Part shown: one piece after another, positions 1-7,123 of the stretch
How positions within the stretch are numbered: position 1 is the first letter of the stretch
Layout: each line of letters starts with the position of its first letter
NCBI GenBank assembly: GCA_038199375.1
Contig: JBBPZA010000123.1
Coordinates: forward strand, 9,218-73,217
Direction: 5' to 3'
Length of the DNA: 64,000 bases
Origin: JBBPZA01 sp038199375
GTDB lineage: Bacteria > Actinomycetota > Thermoleophilia > Solirubrobacterales > Solirubrobacteraceae
Position numbers and translations under genes: made by a program
Notes under the pieces: generated by a model
Told to the model about the DNA's origin: nothing
Databases searched by the model: none
What the model saw: only the letters and a program-made list of their open reading frames with translations

Positions 1-816
1 TGGCCCGGCAAGACCGTCGGCAAGGCCGTGCGCGGGGTGCTGTCGCCCGGGAAGGTCAAGGACGCGCTCAGCGGCACATGGCTCGGGCACGCGCTGCATC
101 CGCTGCTCACCGACGTCGTGATCGGGTCGTTCCTGAGCGCCACGCTGCTCGACGTCCTCGGCGGCGACGACGACGGCCGGGCGAGCGAACGGCTCATCGC
201 GGTCGGCATCGCGGCGTACGGGCCGACCGCGCTGACCGGCGTCAGCGACTGGGCCGACACCGAGCCGGCCGACGACGCAGTGCGCCGGGTCGGCCTCGTG
301 CACGCGGCCTCTAACACGACGGCGCTCTCGCTCTACGTGGCTTCGCTCGCGGCTCGCCGGCGCGGCGATCGAGGCAAGGGGAAGCTCTTGGCCGCGGGCG
401 GCGCGACGGTGCTCATGGTCGCCGGCTACCTCGGCGGCCACCTGTCCTACTCCCAGGGCGTGGGGCCCGACCAGACGGTCTTCGACCCGGGGCCCGAGGA
501 TTGGACCCCGGCCGCCGACGCCTCCCTGTTGCCCGAGGGTCGGCCGACACGGGTCGTCGTGGAGGAGACCCCGGTGCTCCTCCTGCGCGACGCCGACCAG
601 TTCTTCGCGATCCACGACCGCTGCTCGCACCGCGGGTGCTCACTGAGCGACGGCACGGTCGAGGGCGACGAGATCGTCTGCGCCTGTCACGGCTCGCGCT
701 TCGATCGCAGGGACGGCTCGGTCCGGCGCGGTCCGGCCACCGCGCCCCAGCCGGCCTTCCAGGTTCGCGTGAGCGACGGTCGCCTCGAAGTCCGCCGGCT
801 CGCGCCGGGCTATTAA
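1..816 (+). CDS. DUF2231 membrane domain fused to a Rieske [2Fe-2S] domain (5' end outside window)
   Basis: The reading frame is already open at base 1, so the gene probably begins upstream; the first in-frame start is a GTG at 28. From that GTG the protein has 262 residues. The N-terminal part carries hydrophobic helices and the LGHALHPLLTD motif of DUF2231 membrane proteins. The C-terminal part is a Rieske domain with C199-x-H201 and C218-x2-H221 (CSH and CACHGSRFD), which should bind a [2Fe-2S] cluster. The fusion suggests a membrane-anchored electron-transfer protein. Its electron partner is not visible. The gene ends in a region convergent with the mazEF-like module. Confidence 0.85.
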   Translation, partial: WPGKTVGKAVRGVLSPGKVKDALSGTWLGHALHPLLTDVVIGSFLSATLLDVLGGDDDGRASERLIAVGIAAYGPTALTGVSDWADTEPADDAVRRVGLVHAASNTTALSLYVASLAARRRGDRGKGKLLAAGGATVLMVAGYLGGHLSYSQGVGPDQTVFDPGPEDWTPAADASLLPEGRPTRVVVEETPVLLLRDADQFFAIHDRCSHRGCSLSDGTVEGDEIVCACHGSRFDRRDGSVRRGPATAPQPAFQVRVSDGRLEVRRLAPGY

Positions 817-849
817 CCTTCAGGGCCCTCCCACGCTGGCCGCAACGGG

Positions 850-876
850 GTAGCGTTGACGATCCGCCAACGCTAC
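850..876. terminator. Stem-loop between convergent genes
   Basis: A perfect 9-bp inverted repeat (GTAGCGTTG at 850-858, CAACGCTAC at 868-876) with a 9-base loop. It lies between the Rieske gene and the mazF stop codon and overlaps that stop. There is no T-tract, as is common in high-GC actinobacteria. It probably serves as a bidirectional terminator. Confidence 0.55.
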
Positions 877-1221
877 AACTGCAGGTGCAGGCGGAGGGCC
901 TCGTCCAGTTGGCCCACGATCGGAGCTGGGAGTCGGCCCAGGATCGGCCCGAGTCGCTCCACCGAGACGGACCGAACCTGTTCGCCTTGCGCCTTGGAGT
1001 CGACCCGCAGTCCAGTGAGCTCTGCCGGTAGGAAGACCTGGAAAGGGAACACCCGCGTGACGTTGCTCGTGATGGGGGACCACGGTGACCACGCCTCGCC
1101 CCAAGCGGACCGCGGTGGCGTTGGCGCGATCGTTGCTGACGACGATCGCAGGTCGGCGTTTGTCCGCTTCGCTGCCGCGCGCCGGGTCGAGGTCGGCCAG
1201 CCGCACCTCACCGCGCCGCAT
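873..1221 (-). pseudogene. MazF/PemK-type toxin (endoribonuclease), frameshifted
   Basis: The ATG at 1221 opens MRRGEVRLADLDPARGSE, the typical MazF N-terminus, and continues through RRPAIVVSNDRANATA and GRGVVTVVP. The family's C-terminal half (SNVTRVFPFQVFLPAE, SKAQGEQVRSVSVERLG) lies in another frame and ends at 873. The switch falls at a run of five G on the plus strand (1074-1078), where one extra base would explain it. Intact MazF toxins of about 115 residues cleave mRNA. As written this toxin is dead, unless the homopolymer is a sequencing error. The start overlaps the antitoxin gene by 14 bases. Confidence 0.8.
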
Positions 1222-1438
1222 CTGTGAGCCCGTCGCCGACCGTGCCCTCCCATGCATCTCGCTCCCCTGAGGACTCCCAGTCCTCCCAGGCCGCGGCGTA
1301 GTCCTCCTCCAGATCAGCGTGTCGAAGGAGGCGGATGGCGTGCTGAACGGCCGCAGAGCGAGACCGTAGGCCGGACGTGCGGGCGTACTCATCGAGCAGG
1401 GCCACGTCTTCCTCGGATACGCTGACGCTCAGCTTCAT
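1208..1438 (-). CDS. Ribbon-helix-helix antitoxin of the mazEF-like module
   Basis: This 76-residue acidic protein begins with MKLSVSVSEEDVALLDEYAR, a ribbon-helix-helix (MetJ/Arc-type) DNA-binding fold. An acidic, tryptophan-containing tail (DLEEDYAAAWEDWESSGE) follows, which is expected to bind and neutralise the toxin. Antitoxin-first order and overlap with the toxin gene are classical. An inverted repeat immediately upstream (1454-1478) fits autoregulation. Confidence 0.85.
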   Translation of the reverse strand: MKLSVSVSEEDVALLDEYARTSGLRSRSAAVQHAIRLLRHADLEEDYAAAWEDWESSGERDAWEGTVGDGLTDAAR

Positions 1439-1453
1439 TCGTCGAATGCTACT

Positions 1454-1478
1454 CAGGTAGCAACCGCGGTACTACCTG
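1454..1478. promoter_or_regulatory. Inverted repeat, probable antitoxin operator
   Basis: CAGGTAG (1454-1460) and CTACCTG (1472-1478) form a perfect 7-bp inverted repeat with an 11-base spacer that contains the palindrome CCGCGG. It starts 16 bases upstream of the antitoxin ATG at 1438. This is where a ribbon-helix-helix antitoxin would bind to repress its own operon. Binding is inferred. Confidence 0.5.
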
Positions 1479-1603
1479 TGACCTCGGCGGTGGCGGCGCG
1501 GTTTCTGACCTGCGGGCTGAGGCGAGGGCTGGGCGAGCTGTTGCCAGCGGGCATCGTCGGGTCCGTAGGCGGTCAGGCAAGACAGCGAAACCTCGGGCCC
1601 CGC

Positions 1604-1930
1604 CTACGCCACCCAGCGGGCGTCGGCCAGTTCTTCCCTGTACGTGCCGGTCGCGAGAAACGTACGGAGTCGCCGGCCTTCGGCGAGGGGACGGACCTTG
1701 GCGGTAGCCTCGCCCGGGGTCTTGGCCTCGGTCGCGTAGACCTCGCGGTACCCGGGCTCGTCGGGGGCGCGTTCGGGGTCCGTCGCGAAGACGAGATATC
1801 CGCGGCGGGCGGCTCGGCGCTCGTTGGCCTGCTCAAGGCGGTCGCGCTCGGCTTCGAGCTCCTGGGCCCACGAGCCGAGATCGATCTGTGTTCCTTGGTC
1901 TGAGGTCATCGCGCGTGGCATCGGGATCAT
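1604..1930 (-). CDS. Hypothetical protein, 108 aa
   Basis: I do not recognise the family. The protein begins MIPMPRAMTSDQGTQID; a second in-frame ATG at 1909 may be the true start. Residues of the middle part (SWAQELEAERDRLEQANERR) look helical and possibly coiled-coil. The C-terminal half is mixed charged and aromatic. No signal peptide or membrane segment is seen. The minus-strand frame is preferred because its amino-acid composition is protein-like, whereas the overlapping plus-strand frame is not. Confidence 0.5.
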   Translation of the reverse strand: MIPMPRAMTSDQGTQIDLGSWAQELEAERDRLEQANERRAARRGYLVFATDPERAPDEPGYREVYATEAKTPGEATAKVRPLAEGRRLRTFLATGTYREELADARWVA

Positions 1931-1972
1931 GTTGACAGTACGGGCAGACTGACCGGGAGCTCGCCCCTTACG

Positions 1973-2335
1973 CTATTTTGTCGCAGTTCCGCTGGCTTCC
2001 AGGAACCTTCGTAGCTCGACGGTGTCGACGTCGAACGTGTCGAAGAGCTTCTTCGGGACCTTCTCGTAGACCGGGCGGAACATGAGCACGTAGGAGACGC
2101 ACGAGAGCGCCTCGAAAACGACTGCCGCGGCCAGCCATCCCGGCTTGGCGGACTCGAGTCGGTCGCGTACGTCGCCGAGCCCGGGCGCGAGCACCACGAC
2201 GAGCCCGACCGCGGCGAGGGGCGCCACCACGGGCAGGGCGCGCCGGGCCAACCGCCGCGGCTCGAAGTGGCTCGGCACCCGCTCGCGCGGCGCCGGCCCT
2301 ACGACGCGGTAGCTCCCGGAGGCCCCCGCGGTCAA
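1973..2335 (-). pseudogene. Truncated lysylphosphatidylglycerol synthase-TM/YbhN-like flippase fragment
   Basis: Residues 25-90 look like the start of the YbhN/UPF0104 (LPG_synthase_TM) family: one hydrophobic helix (VVAPLAAVGLVVVLAPGLGD), then a second helix ending in SCVSYVLMFRPV. In that family the second helix is followed by several more, but here the frame passes into an unrelated hydrophilic tail of about 30 residues and stops at 120 aa, against roughly 300-350 normally. The start would be a TTG at 2335. I read this as a 5' remnant left by a rearrangement. A genuine short two-helix protein is the alternative. Confidence 0.45.
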
Positions 2336-2409
2336 GCTGTATTCCGAGCGCCAAGCATGCCGCCCATGCTAGGAGGGCTGTGGAGCTCGGGTCCTAATCG
2401 ACCTCGGAG

Positions 2410-3315
2410 TCAGCGGCCCCGTCGGCCCAGCGCGAAGGCGACGATGGCGACGGCGCCCAGCGCCGCGCCCAGCGCCCGCGGGTCGCGCAGGCGCCCGGCG
2501 ATGACCGAGCCGGCGATCGAGAGAACCGGAAGCGAGGCCTCCTGCTCCCGCGACTGCCCGCCTCGTGAGGGGGCCGACTCGACGAAGCTCGCGTTGACCT
2601 GAGGATCGCTCGCGGCAGCCGCCCGCGTTTCGCGAGTCGGTTGTTCGGGCCCGCCCGTCGCGACTGCCTCGGCATCGGGGGTCGGTTCGGGTTCGCGCGT
2701 CGCGTCGGCCGCCGATTCGATGCTCGGCTCGCGCCCGGCAGCCGCCGCCATCGCCCCTTTCTCCTTTTCGCCTTCCCCCGCGGAGGAGTCGTCGGTTGAG
2801 GGCACCGGCGCGCTCGTGACGGACCCGCCGGCCGCGGGTGCGGCTGGAGTCTCGACCGCCGCAGACTTTCCCTCGGAGAGCATCGCCGCCAAGTTCTCGG
2901 CGAACGTGTCGACGATGCGGGCCGAGACGTCCTGGATGACGCTTCCCCCCATGGCCGCGGCGCGACCGCTCAGCTTGACGTCGGTGCTGATGTGGCCGTG
3001 GGTGCGCGACTCGTCGCCCTCGAGGTGCATCTCGACCTTGGCGTCCGCCGTGCCCTGACCGCGCGCCTCCTTGGCCCGGGTGCGCATCACCGCGCGGTGC
3101 TGCTCGGGATCGCTCTCGACGATCTTGACCTCGCCGCCGTACTTCATCGACATGGGGCCGACCTTGACCTTGATGGCGACCTTGTAGACGTCTTCGTCCG
3201 TGTGCTCGACGACCTCGGCGCCCGGCACGCACGGTGCCACGCGCTCGACGTCGAGGAGCGCCTTGAAGACCTCCTCGATCGGGGCCTCCACATCGAAGTC
3301 GTTCTCGAATTTCAT
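2410..3315 (-). CDS. coxG: CoxG-like SRPBCC protein (CO dehydrogenase membrane-recruitment factor)
   Basis: Residues 1-150 form an SRPBCC/CoxG domain: MKFENDFDVEAPIEEVFKAL, then PCVPGAEV and GGSVIQDVSARIVDTFAENL, all typical of carbon monoxide dehydrogenase subunit G. A long Ala/Pro/Glu-rich linker (about 155-270) leads to a C-terminal hydrophobic helix (ALGAAVAIVAFALGRRGR-like), consistent with a membrane anchor. Known CoxG proteins are thought to recruit CO dehydrogenase to the membrane and pass electrons to quinone. It is the last gene of the cox cluster, 42 bases after coxE. Confidence 0.85.
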   Translation of the reverse strand: MKFENDFDVEAPIEEVFKALLDVERVAPCVPGAEVVEHTDEDVYKVAIKVKVGPMSMKYGGEVKIVESDPEQHRAVMRTRAKEARGQGTADAKVEMHLEGDESRTHGHISTDVKLSGRAAAMGGSVIQDVSARIVDTFAENLAAMLSEGKSAAVETPAAPAAGGSVTSAPVPSTDDSSAGEGEKEKGAMAAAAGREPSIESAADATREPEPTPDAEAVATGGPEQPTRETRAAAASDPQVNASFVESAPSRGGQSREQEASLPVLSIAGSVIAGRLRDPRALGAALGAVAIVAFALGRRGR

Positions 3316-3357
3316 GTCTTCTCGCTTTCTCCTACCCGGTCGGTGCAGCGACGCCGC

Positions 3358-4644
3358 TCATGCTCTCTCTACCCCGTGGTCCAGCGGGACACCCGCTCCG
3401 CTGATGGCCTCGACAACTCCGTTCAGCGCGGCGACATCGTGGCCGCTGACCAGCGCATCACAGTGGGGGAGGGCCGCCGCCATCCCTCCGGCGAGCGGTG
3501 CGAACCCCCGCGCCGCGCTGCGCGGGTTGACCCAGACGATGCGGTGGGCCAGGCGGGCAAGCCGCTCCATCTCGATCCCCAGACGCGCGGGGTCGTCGCG
3601 CTCCCAGCCGTCGGAGAGGACGACTACCACGGCGCCCCGAGCCAGCCCGCGTCGCCCGAAGCGATCGTTGAAGGCGCCCAGCGCCGCGCCTATGCGCGTG
3701 CCTCCCGACCAGTCCGGCGCCGCCTGCGCCGCTCGCCGGATGGCCACTTCGGGCCGCCCGTCACGTAGCTCGCGGGTGATGCGCGTCAGCCGCGTGGAAA
3801 AGACGAACACCTCGGCGCTCGCGCCGCCCGCCGCCCCCTGCGCCAGCTGCACCAGAGCTCGTGCGTAGGGCTCCATGGAGCCCGAGACATCGCAGATCAG
3901 CACCAGCCGGCGAGGCCGCTCGCGCCGGCGCCGGCGCGTGAGGCGCACCGGGTCGCCCCCGGTGCGCAGGCTGCGGCGCATCGTCCTGCGCAGGTCTGCC
4001 CGTGTGCCTCGGCGGTGGCGCCGCGTCCGGCGCGCCCGGCGCAGCGGCGGCGCCAGGGCGAGCGCCTGACCCAACTCCCGAACCCGCTCGACCTCCGCGG
4101 CGCTGAGCGCAGCGAGGTCGCGATGGGAGAGCCGCTCCCGGCTGCTCGCCACGGCCAGGATCGCCTCTCGGCCCGCCGGCGTGCCCCCGGCGCGGTCGGC
4201 GGAGGCGAGCGCTTGGAGGAGCGTAGGGGCGCTCTGACCTGCGGCCTCGCGCGGGGGCGGCGGAGGGTCGGTCGCCTCGTGCGCCGGGCGCCCGGCCCGG
4301 GCGGGAGCCGGCGCCCTCGGGTCTCCGCGCGCGTCCGCCGGGTCACGGGCGTCGTCGAAGAGGGCGCGGAAGGTCGCGTCGAAGGCGGAGAGCTGGTCGC
4401 GAGCCGAGAGGAGCGTCACCCGGGCGATCCAGTAGAGCTCCGAACGCCCTCTGGGCGCGGTGAGGGAAAGCGCCTCGGCGAGCCGAGCGGAGCGCTCGGG
4501 CGTGACGGGCACGCCGACGACATGCAACCGCCGCGCGAGGGCGACCGCGAAGCGAGGGAGATCGACAAGCAGCCCGCCTGGGGTGGCCGCGCGCGTGGCC
4601 GCGCCCGCAGCGCTCCACCCGGCGCGACCGGCGCCCTCAGCCAC
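3358..4644 (-). CDS. coxE: CoxE-like VWA-domain protein, CO dehydrogenase maturation
   Basis: A 428-residue protein starting at GTG 4644 that overlaps the coxD stop by 8 bases. The N-terminal third is helical (RRLHVVGVPVTPERSARLAEAL). The middle is Arg-rich. The C-terminal 190 residues form a von Willebrand A domain with an intact MIDAS start (CDVSGSMEPYA) and the later LSDGWERDDP motif. In carboxydotrophs CoxE works with the AAA+ protein CoxD to install copper in the Mo-Cu active site. That role is transferred from the family and from gene order. Confidence 0.85.
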   Translation of the reverse strand: MAEGAGRAGWSAAGAATRAATPGGLLVDLPRFAVALARRLHVVGVPVTPERSARLAEALSLTAPRGRSELYWIARVTLLSARDQLSAFDATFRALFDDARDPADARGDPRAPAPARAGRPAHEATDPPPPPREAAGQSAPTLLQALASADRAGGTPAGREAILAVASSRERLSHRDLAALSAAEVERVRELGQALALAPPLRRARRTRRHRRGTRADLRRTMRRSLRTGGDPVRLTRRRRRERPRRLVLICDVSGSMEPYARALVQLAQGAAGGASAEVFVFSTRLTRITRELRDGRPEVAIRRAAQAAPDWSGGTRIGAALGAFNDRFGRRGLARGAVVVVLSDGWERDDPARLGIEMERLARLAHRIVWVNPRSAARGFAPLAGGMAAALPHCDALVSGHDVAALNGVVEAISGAGVPLDHGVERA

Positions 4645-5560
4645 CGCCGGCCTCGACCAGCCAGCCCATGCCGCGCTCGCGCACGAGCTCCTGGTCCTCG
4701 CGGTACTTCACGATCGAGCCGAGCGTCCGCTCGGCCGCTCCGGCGTCCAGCCGCGTAACTCCGAGGAGCTCGAGCGCGGCGACCCAGTCGATCGCCTCGG
4801 CGATGCCGGGCGGCTTCTGGAGCTCGCCGCCGCGCAGCCGCTGCACGGCCGCGGAAACCTGGACGGCGAGGGTCTGCGAGCTCCCGGGCACCCGGCGGCG
4901 CACGATCTCGACCTCGCGCTCAGCCGGCGGATAGTCGATCCAGTGGTACATGCAGCGCCGCTTGAGCGCGTCGTGCAGGTCGCGCGTGCGGTTGGAGGTG
5001 AGCACGACCGCGGGCGGATGGGTCGCCCGAATGGTCCCCAGCTCGGGGATCGTCACGCTGGCCTCGGCCAGCAGCTCGAAGAGGAAGGCCTCGAAGTCGT
5101 CGTCGGCCCGGTCGAGCTCGTCGACCAGAAGCACCGCCGGCAGCGGCCCCGGATGGGTGATCGCCCGCAGGAGCGGTCGGTGGATGAGGAAGTCCTCCGC
5201 GAAGAGCTCCTCCTCGCGAAGCTCGGCGTGGCGGGCCTCGGCGAGGCGGATCCCGAGCAGCTGGCGGGGGTAGTTCCACTCATACAGGGCTTCGGCGGCG
5301 TCGATGCCCTCGTAGCACTGCAGGCGGATCAGCGGCGTGTCGAGCACGCGGGCAAGCGCCTTGGCTCCTTCTGTCTTGCCCACCCCGGCCTCTCCCTCGA
5401 GCAGCAGCGGCTGGGGCAGCCGGACGCTGAGGAACAGCGCGGTCGCCAGGCCGTCGTCGGCCAGGTAATCGACGTCGTCGAGCCGGGCGCGGAGCGTCTC
5501 GATGTCGGGCACGCGCCGGGCCACCTCGGCGCCGGCGCCCGCCCGGGCGGGCGCGGTCAC
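4637..5560 (-). CDS. coxD: CoxD-like MoxR-family AAA+ ATPase
   Basis: The 307-residue protein has a Walker A motif (GEAGVGKTEGAKALA), a Walker B motif (LLVDELDRADDDFEAFLFE) and sensor-like VVLTSNRTRDLHDALKRR. This arrangement is typical of MoxR/CoxD ATPases. It probably acts with CoxE as a chaperone remodelling the apo-CO dehydrogenase to insert sulfur and copper into the cofactor. It starts at GTG 5560 in a 4-base GTGA overlap with the mocA-like gene, and coxE overlaps its end, so the proteins are likely co-translated. Confidence 0.88.
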   Translation of the reverse strand: MTAPARAGAGAEVARRVPDIETLRARLDDVDYLADDGLATALFLSVRLPQPLLLEGEAGVGKTEGAKALARVLDTPLIRLQCYEGIDAAEALYEWNYPRQLLGIRLAEARHAELREEELFAEDFLIHRPLLRAITHPGPLPAVLLVDELDRADDDFEAFLFELLAEASVTIPELGTIRATHPPAVVLTSNRTRDLHDALKRRCMYHWIDYPPAEREVEIVRRRVPGSSQTLAVQVSAAVQRLRGGELQKPPGIAEAIDWVAALELLGVTRLDAGAAERTLGSIVKYREDQELVRERGMGWLVEAGGG

Positions 5561-6231
5561 GAGCCGCGCGCGCCGCTTGGGGAGGCAAGGGCCGAGTGAG
5601 GGCGGCGCCGGTCGTCGCGCCCTGCGCCGCTGCCTGCTCCGGCGAGCACCGCCTCGTAGTCGGCCCAGGTGTCGACGTCGAGGGGCACCGGCCCGGGCAC
5701 GGGCACCTCGACGACGGCCTCGCCGAGCCCGTCCATGAGCCTCCAGACGCCCTTGTCGCCGTGAAGGCGGGAGAGGTCGTCGAAGAGCGCCGGTCCGAAG
5801 GCAAGCGGATGGCCGCGGCCATCGTCGTAGCGGCTGACGGCCATGGGCGCCTCCCCGCGCCCGGCGAGCAGCGCGCTGACGGTCGCCGCGCTAACGCCGG
5901 GCTGGTCGCCGAGCATGAGCACGAGCACCTCGCAGCGTGGGTCGAGCCCCTCGATCGCCGCGGCGATCGAGGAAGAGCAGCCGCCCCGGTAGTCGCGGGC
6001 GACCACGACCTCGGCGCCGGCCAGATCGACCCGCTTGCGCACGTCGTCCTCCGCGCCGCCGAGCGCGACGAGGAACTGGTCGAACGAGCACTCGCGTGCG
6101 GTCGCGAGGACGTGGTCGAGCAGCGTGACGCCGCGGTAGGCGAGCAGCTGCTTGGGCTGACCGAGCCGCCTGGAGGCGCCCGCCGCCAGGACCAGCCCCG
6201 AGGCGAACGGCCTAGACCGCCGCAGTTGCAT
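5557..6231 (-). CDS. MocA/MobA-like molybdopterin nucleotidyltransferase
   Basis: The 224-residue protein opens with the nucleotide-binding signature LAAGASRRLGQPKQLL and continues with VLMLGDQPGVSA and the GRGHPLAFG loop. These are features of the MobA-like NTP transferases that make molybdopterin cytosine dinucleotide (MocA) for xanthine-oxidase-family enzymes such as CO dehydrogenase. It lies between the xdhC-like gene (20-base overlap) and coxD. CTP specificity is inferred from the context. Confidence 0.85.
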   Translation of the reverse strand: MQLRRSRPFASGLVLAAGASRRLGQPKQLLAYRGVTLLDHVLATARECSFDQFLVALGGAEDDVRKRVDLAGAEVVVARDYRGGCSSSIAAAIEGLDPRCEVLVLMLGDQPGVSAATVSALLAGRGEAPMAVSRYDDGRGHPLAFGPALFDDLSRLHGDKGVWRLMDGLGEAVVEVPVPGPVPLDVDTWADYEAVLAGAGSGAGRDDRRRPHSALASPSGARGS

Positions 6232-7123
6232 ACCGCGCGGGATCCTGCTCGAACGTTCGCCGGCAGTGGTCGCAGCAGAAGTAGAACCTTCCCCCCGAGT
6301 GCTCGACGTGCGGGGAGAGATCGCTCGCCGCGACGGTCATGCCACAGACGGGGTCGACGGAGGTGGCGGATGGCACGGCATTGCCGCCCGGGTCGGACGG
6401 CACGACCTGGCCGGCGCGCGAGGCCACCAGCTCGGCGAGGATCGACAGGGCGATCTCCTCGGGCGTGCGCGCGCCGATGTCAAGGCCCGCCGGCGTGCGC
6501 AGGCGGTTGAGGCCGTCGGGGGCGAGGTCCAGCGCTTGGACCACGGCGGCGCCGCGCTTGTGGCTGGCCACCAGGCCGACGTAGGGCACGTCGCTCTCTA
6601 GCGCCACCCGCAGGGCGTCCTCCTCCCCGCGCCCGTGCGAGGCGACGATCACCGCCACGTCGTCGACGTGCACCGCCTCCAAGGCAGCGACGGGCTCGAC
6701 GTCGAACCCGACGCGGGTTCCGAGCTCGGCGAGCGCCATCGCGATCGGCGTGTCGCCGACCACCACGACGCGCGCGGCGGGCAGGCGCGGCTCGAGGAAG
6801 ATCTCCAGGCCCCCGCCGCTGAGGCACGGGTTGGGGACGGTCACCGCGCCCTCGGTCGCCCCCTCCTCGCCGCTGCCCGGCAGGATCCGCAGCAGGAGCG
6901 GCTCGCCGGTCTCGAGCACGCGCAGGCCGTGCAGGCGCACGCTGGCCTCCGCGCACGTGCCGCCGACGAACCCCTCGATGCTCCCGTCGGCCAGGACCAG
7001 CGCCGCGTCGCCAGGGCGCACGCTGGTCGGTCGCTGCGCGCGCACCACGGTCGCCTGCACGAAGGGCACGCGGTCGCCGGCCAGCGCCCCCGCGCGACGG
7101 GCAAGCTCGACGCCCATGCTCAC
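6212..7123 (-). CDS. CoxF/XdhC-family maturation factor with C-terminal YHS domain
   Basis: The start is GTG 7123 in a GTGA overlap with the coxL stop; ATG 7117 is two codons on. About 303 residues. Residues 1-105 are the XdhC_CoxI N-domain (VLADGSIEGFVGGTCAEASV). Residues 110-240 are the Rossmann-like C-domain (VVVVGDTPIAMALAELG, ASHGRGEEDALR, LDIGARTPEEIALSILAE). Unusually, the last 50 residues add a YHS domain (DPVCGMTV, FYFCCDHCRRTFEQDP), normally a metal-binding module. XdhC proteins bind and sulfurate the molybdenum cofactor. The YHS tail could bind copper, but this is inference. Confidence 0.87.
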   Translation of the reverse strand: MSMGVELARRAGALAGDRVPFVQATVVRAQRPTSVRPGDAALVLADGSIEGFVGGTCAEASVRLHGLRVLETGEPLLLRILPGSGEEGATEGAVTVPNPCLSGGGLEIFLEPRLPAARVVVVGDTPIAMALAELGTRVGFDVEPVAALEAVHVDDVAVIVASHGRGEEDALRVALESDVPYVGLVASHKRGAAVVQALDLAPDGLNRLRTPAGLDIGARTPEEIALSILAELVASRAGQVVPSDPGGNAVPSATSVDPVCGMTVAASDLSPHVEHSGGRFYFCCDHCRRTFEQDPARYATAAV

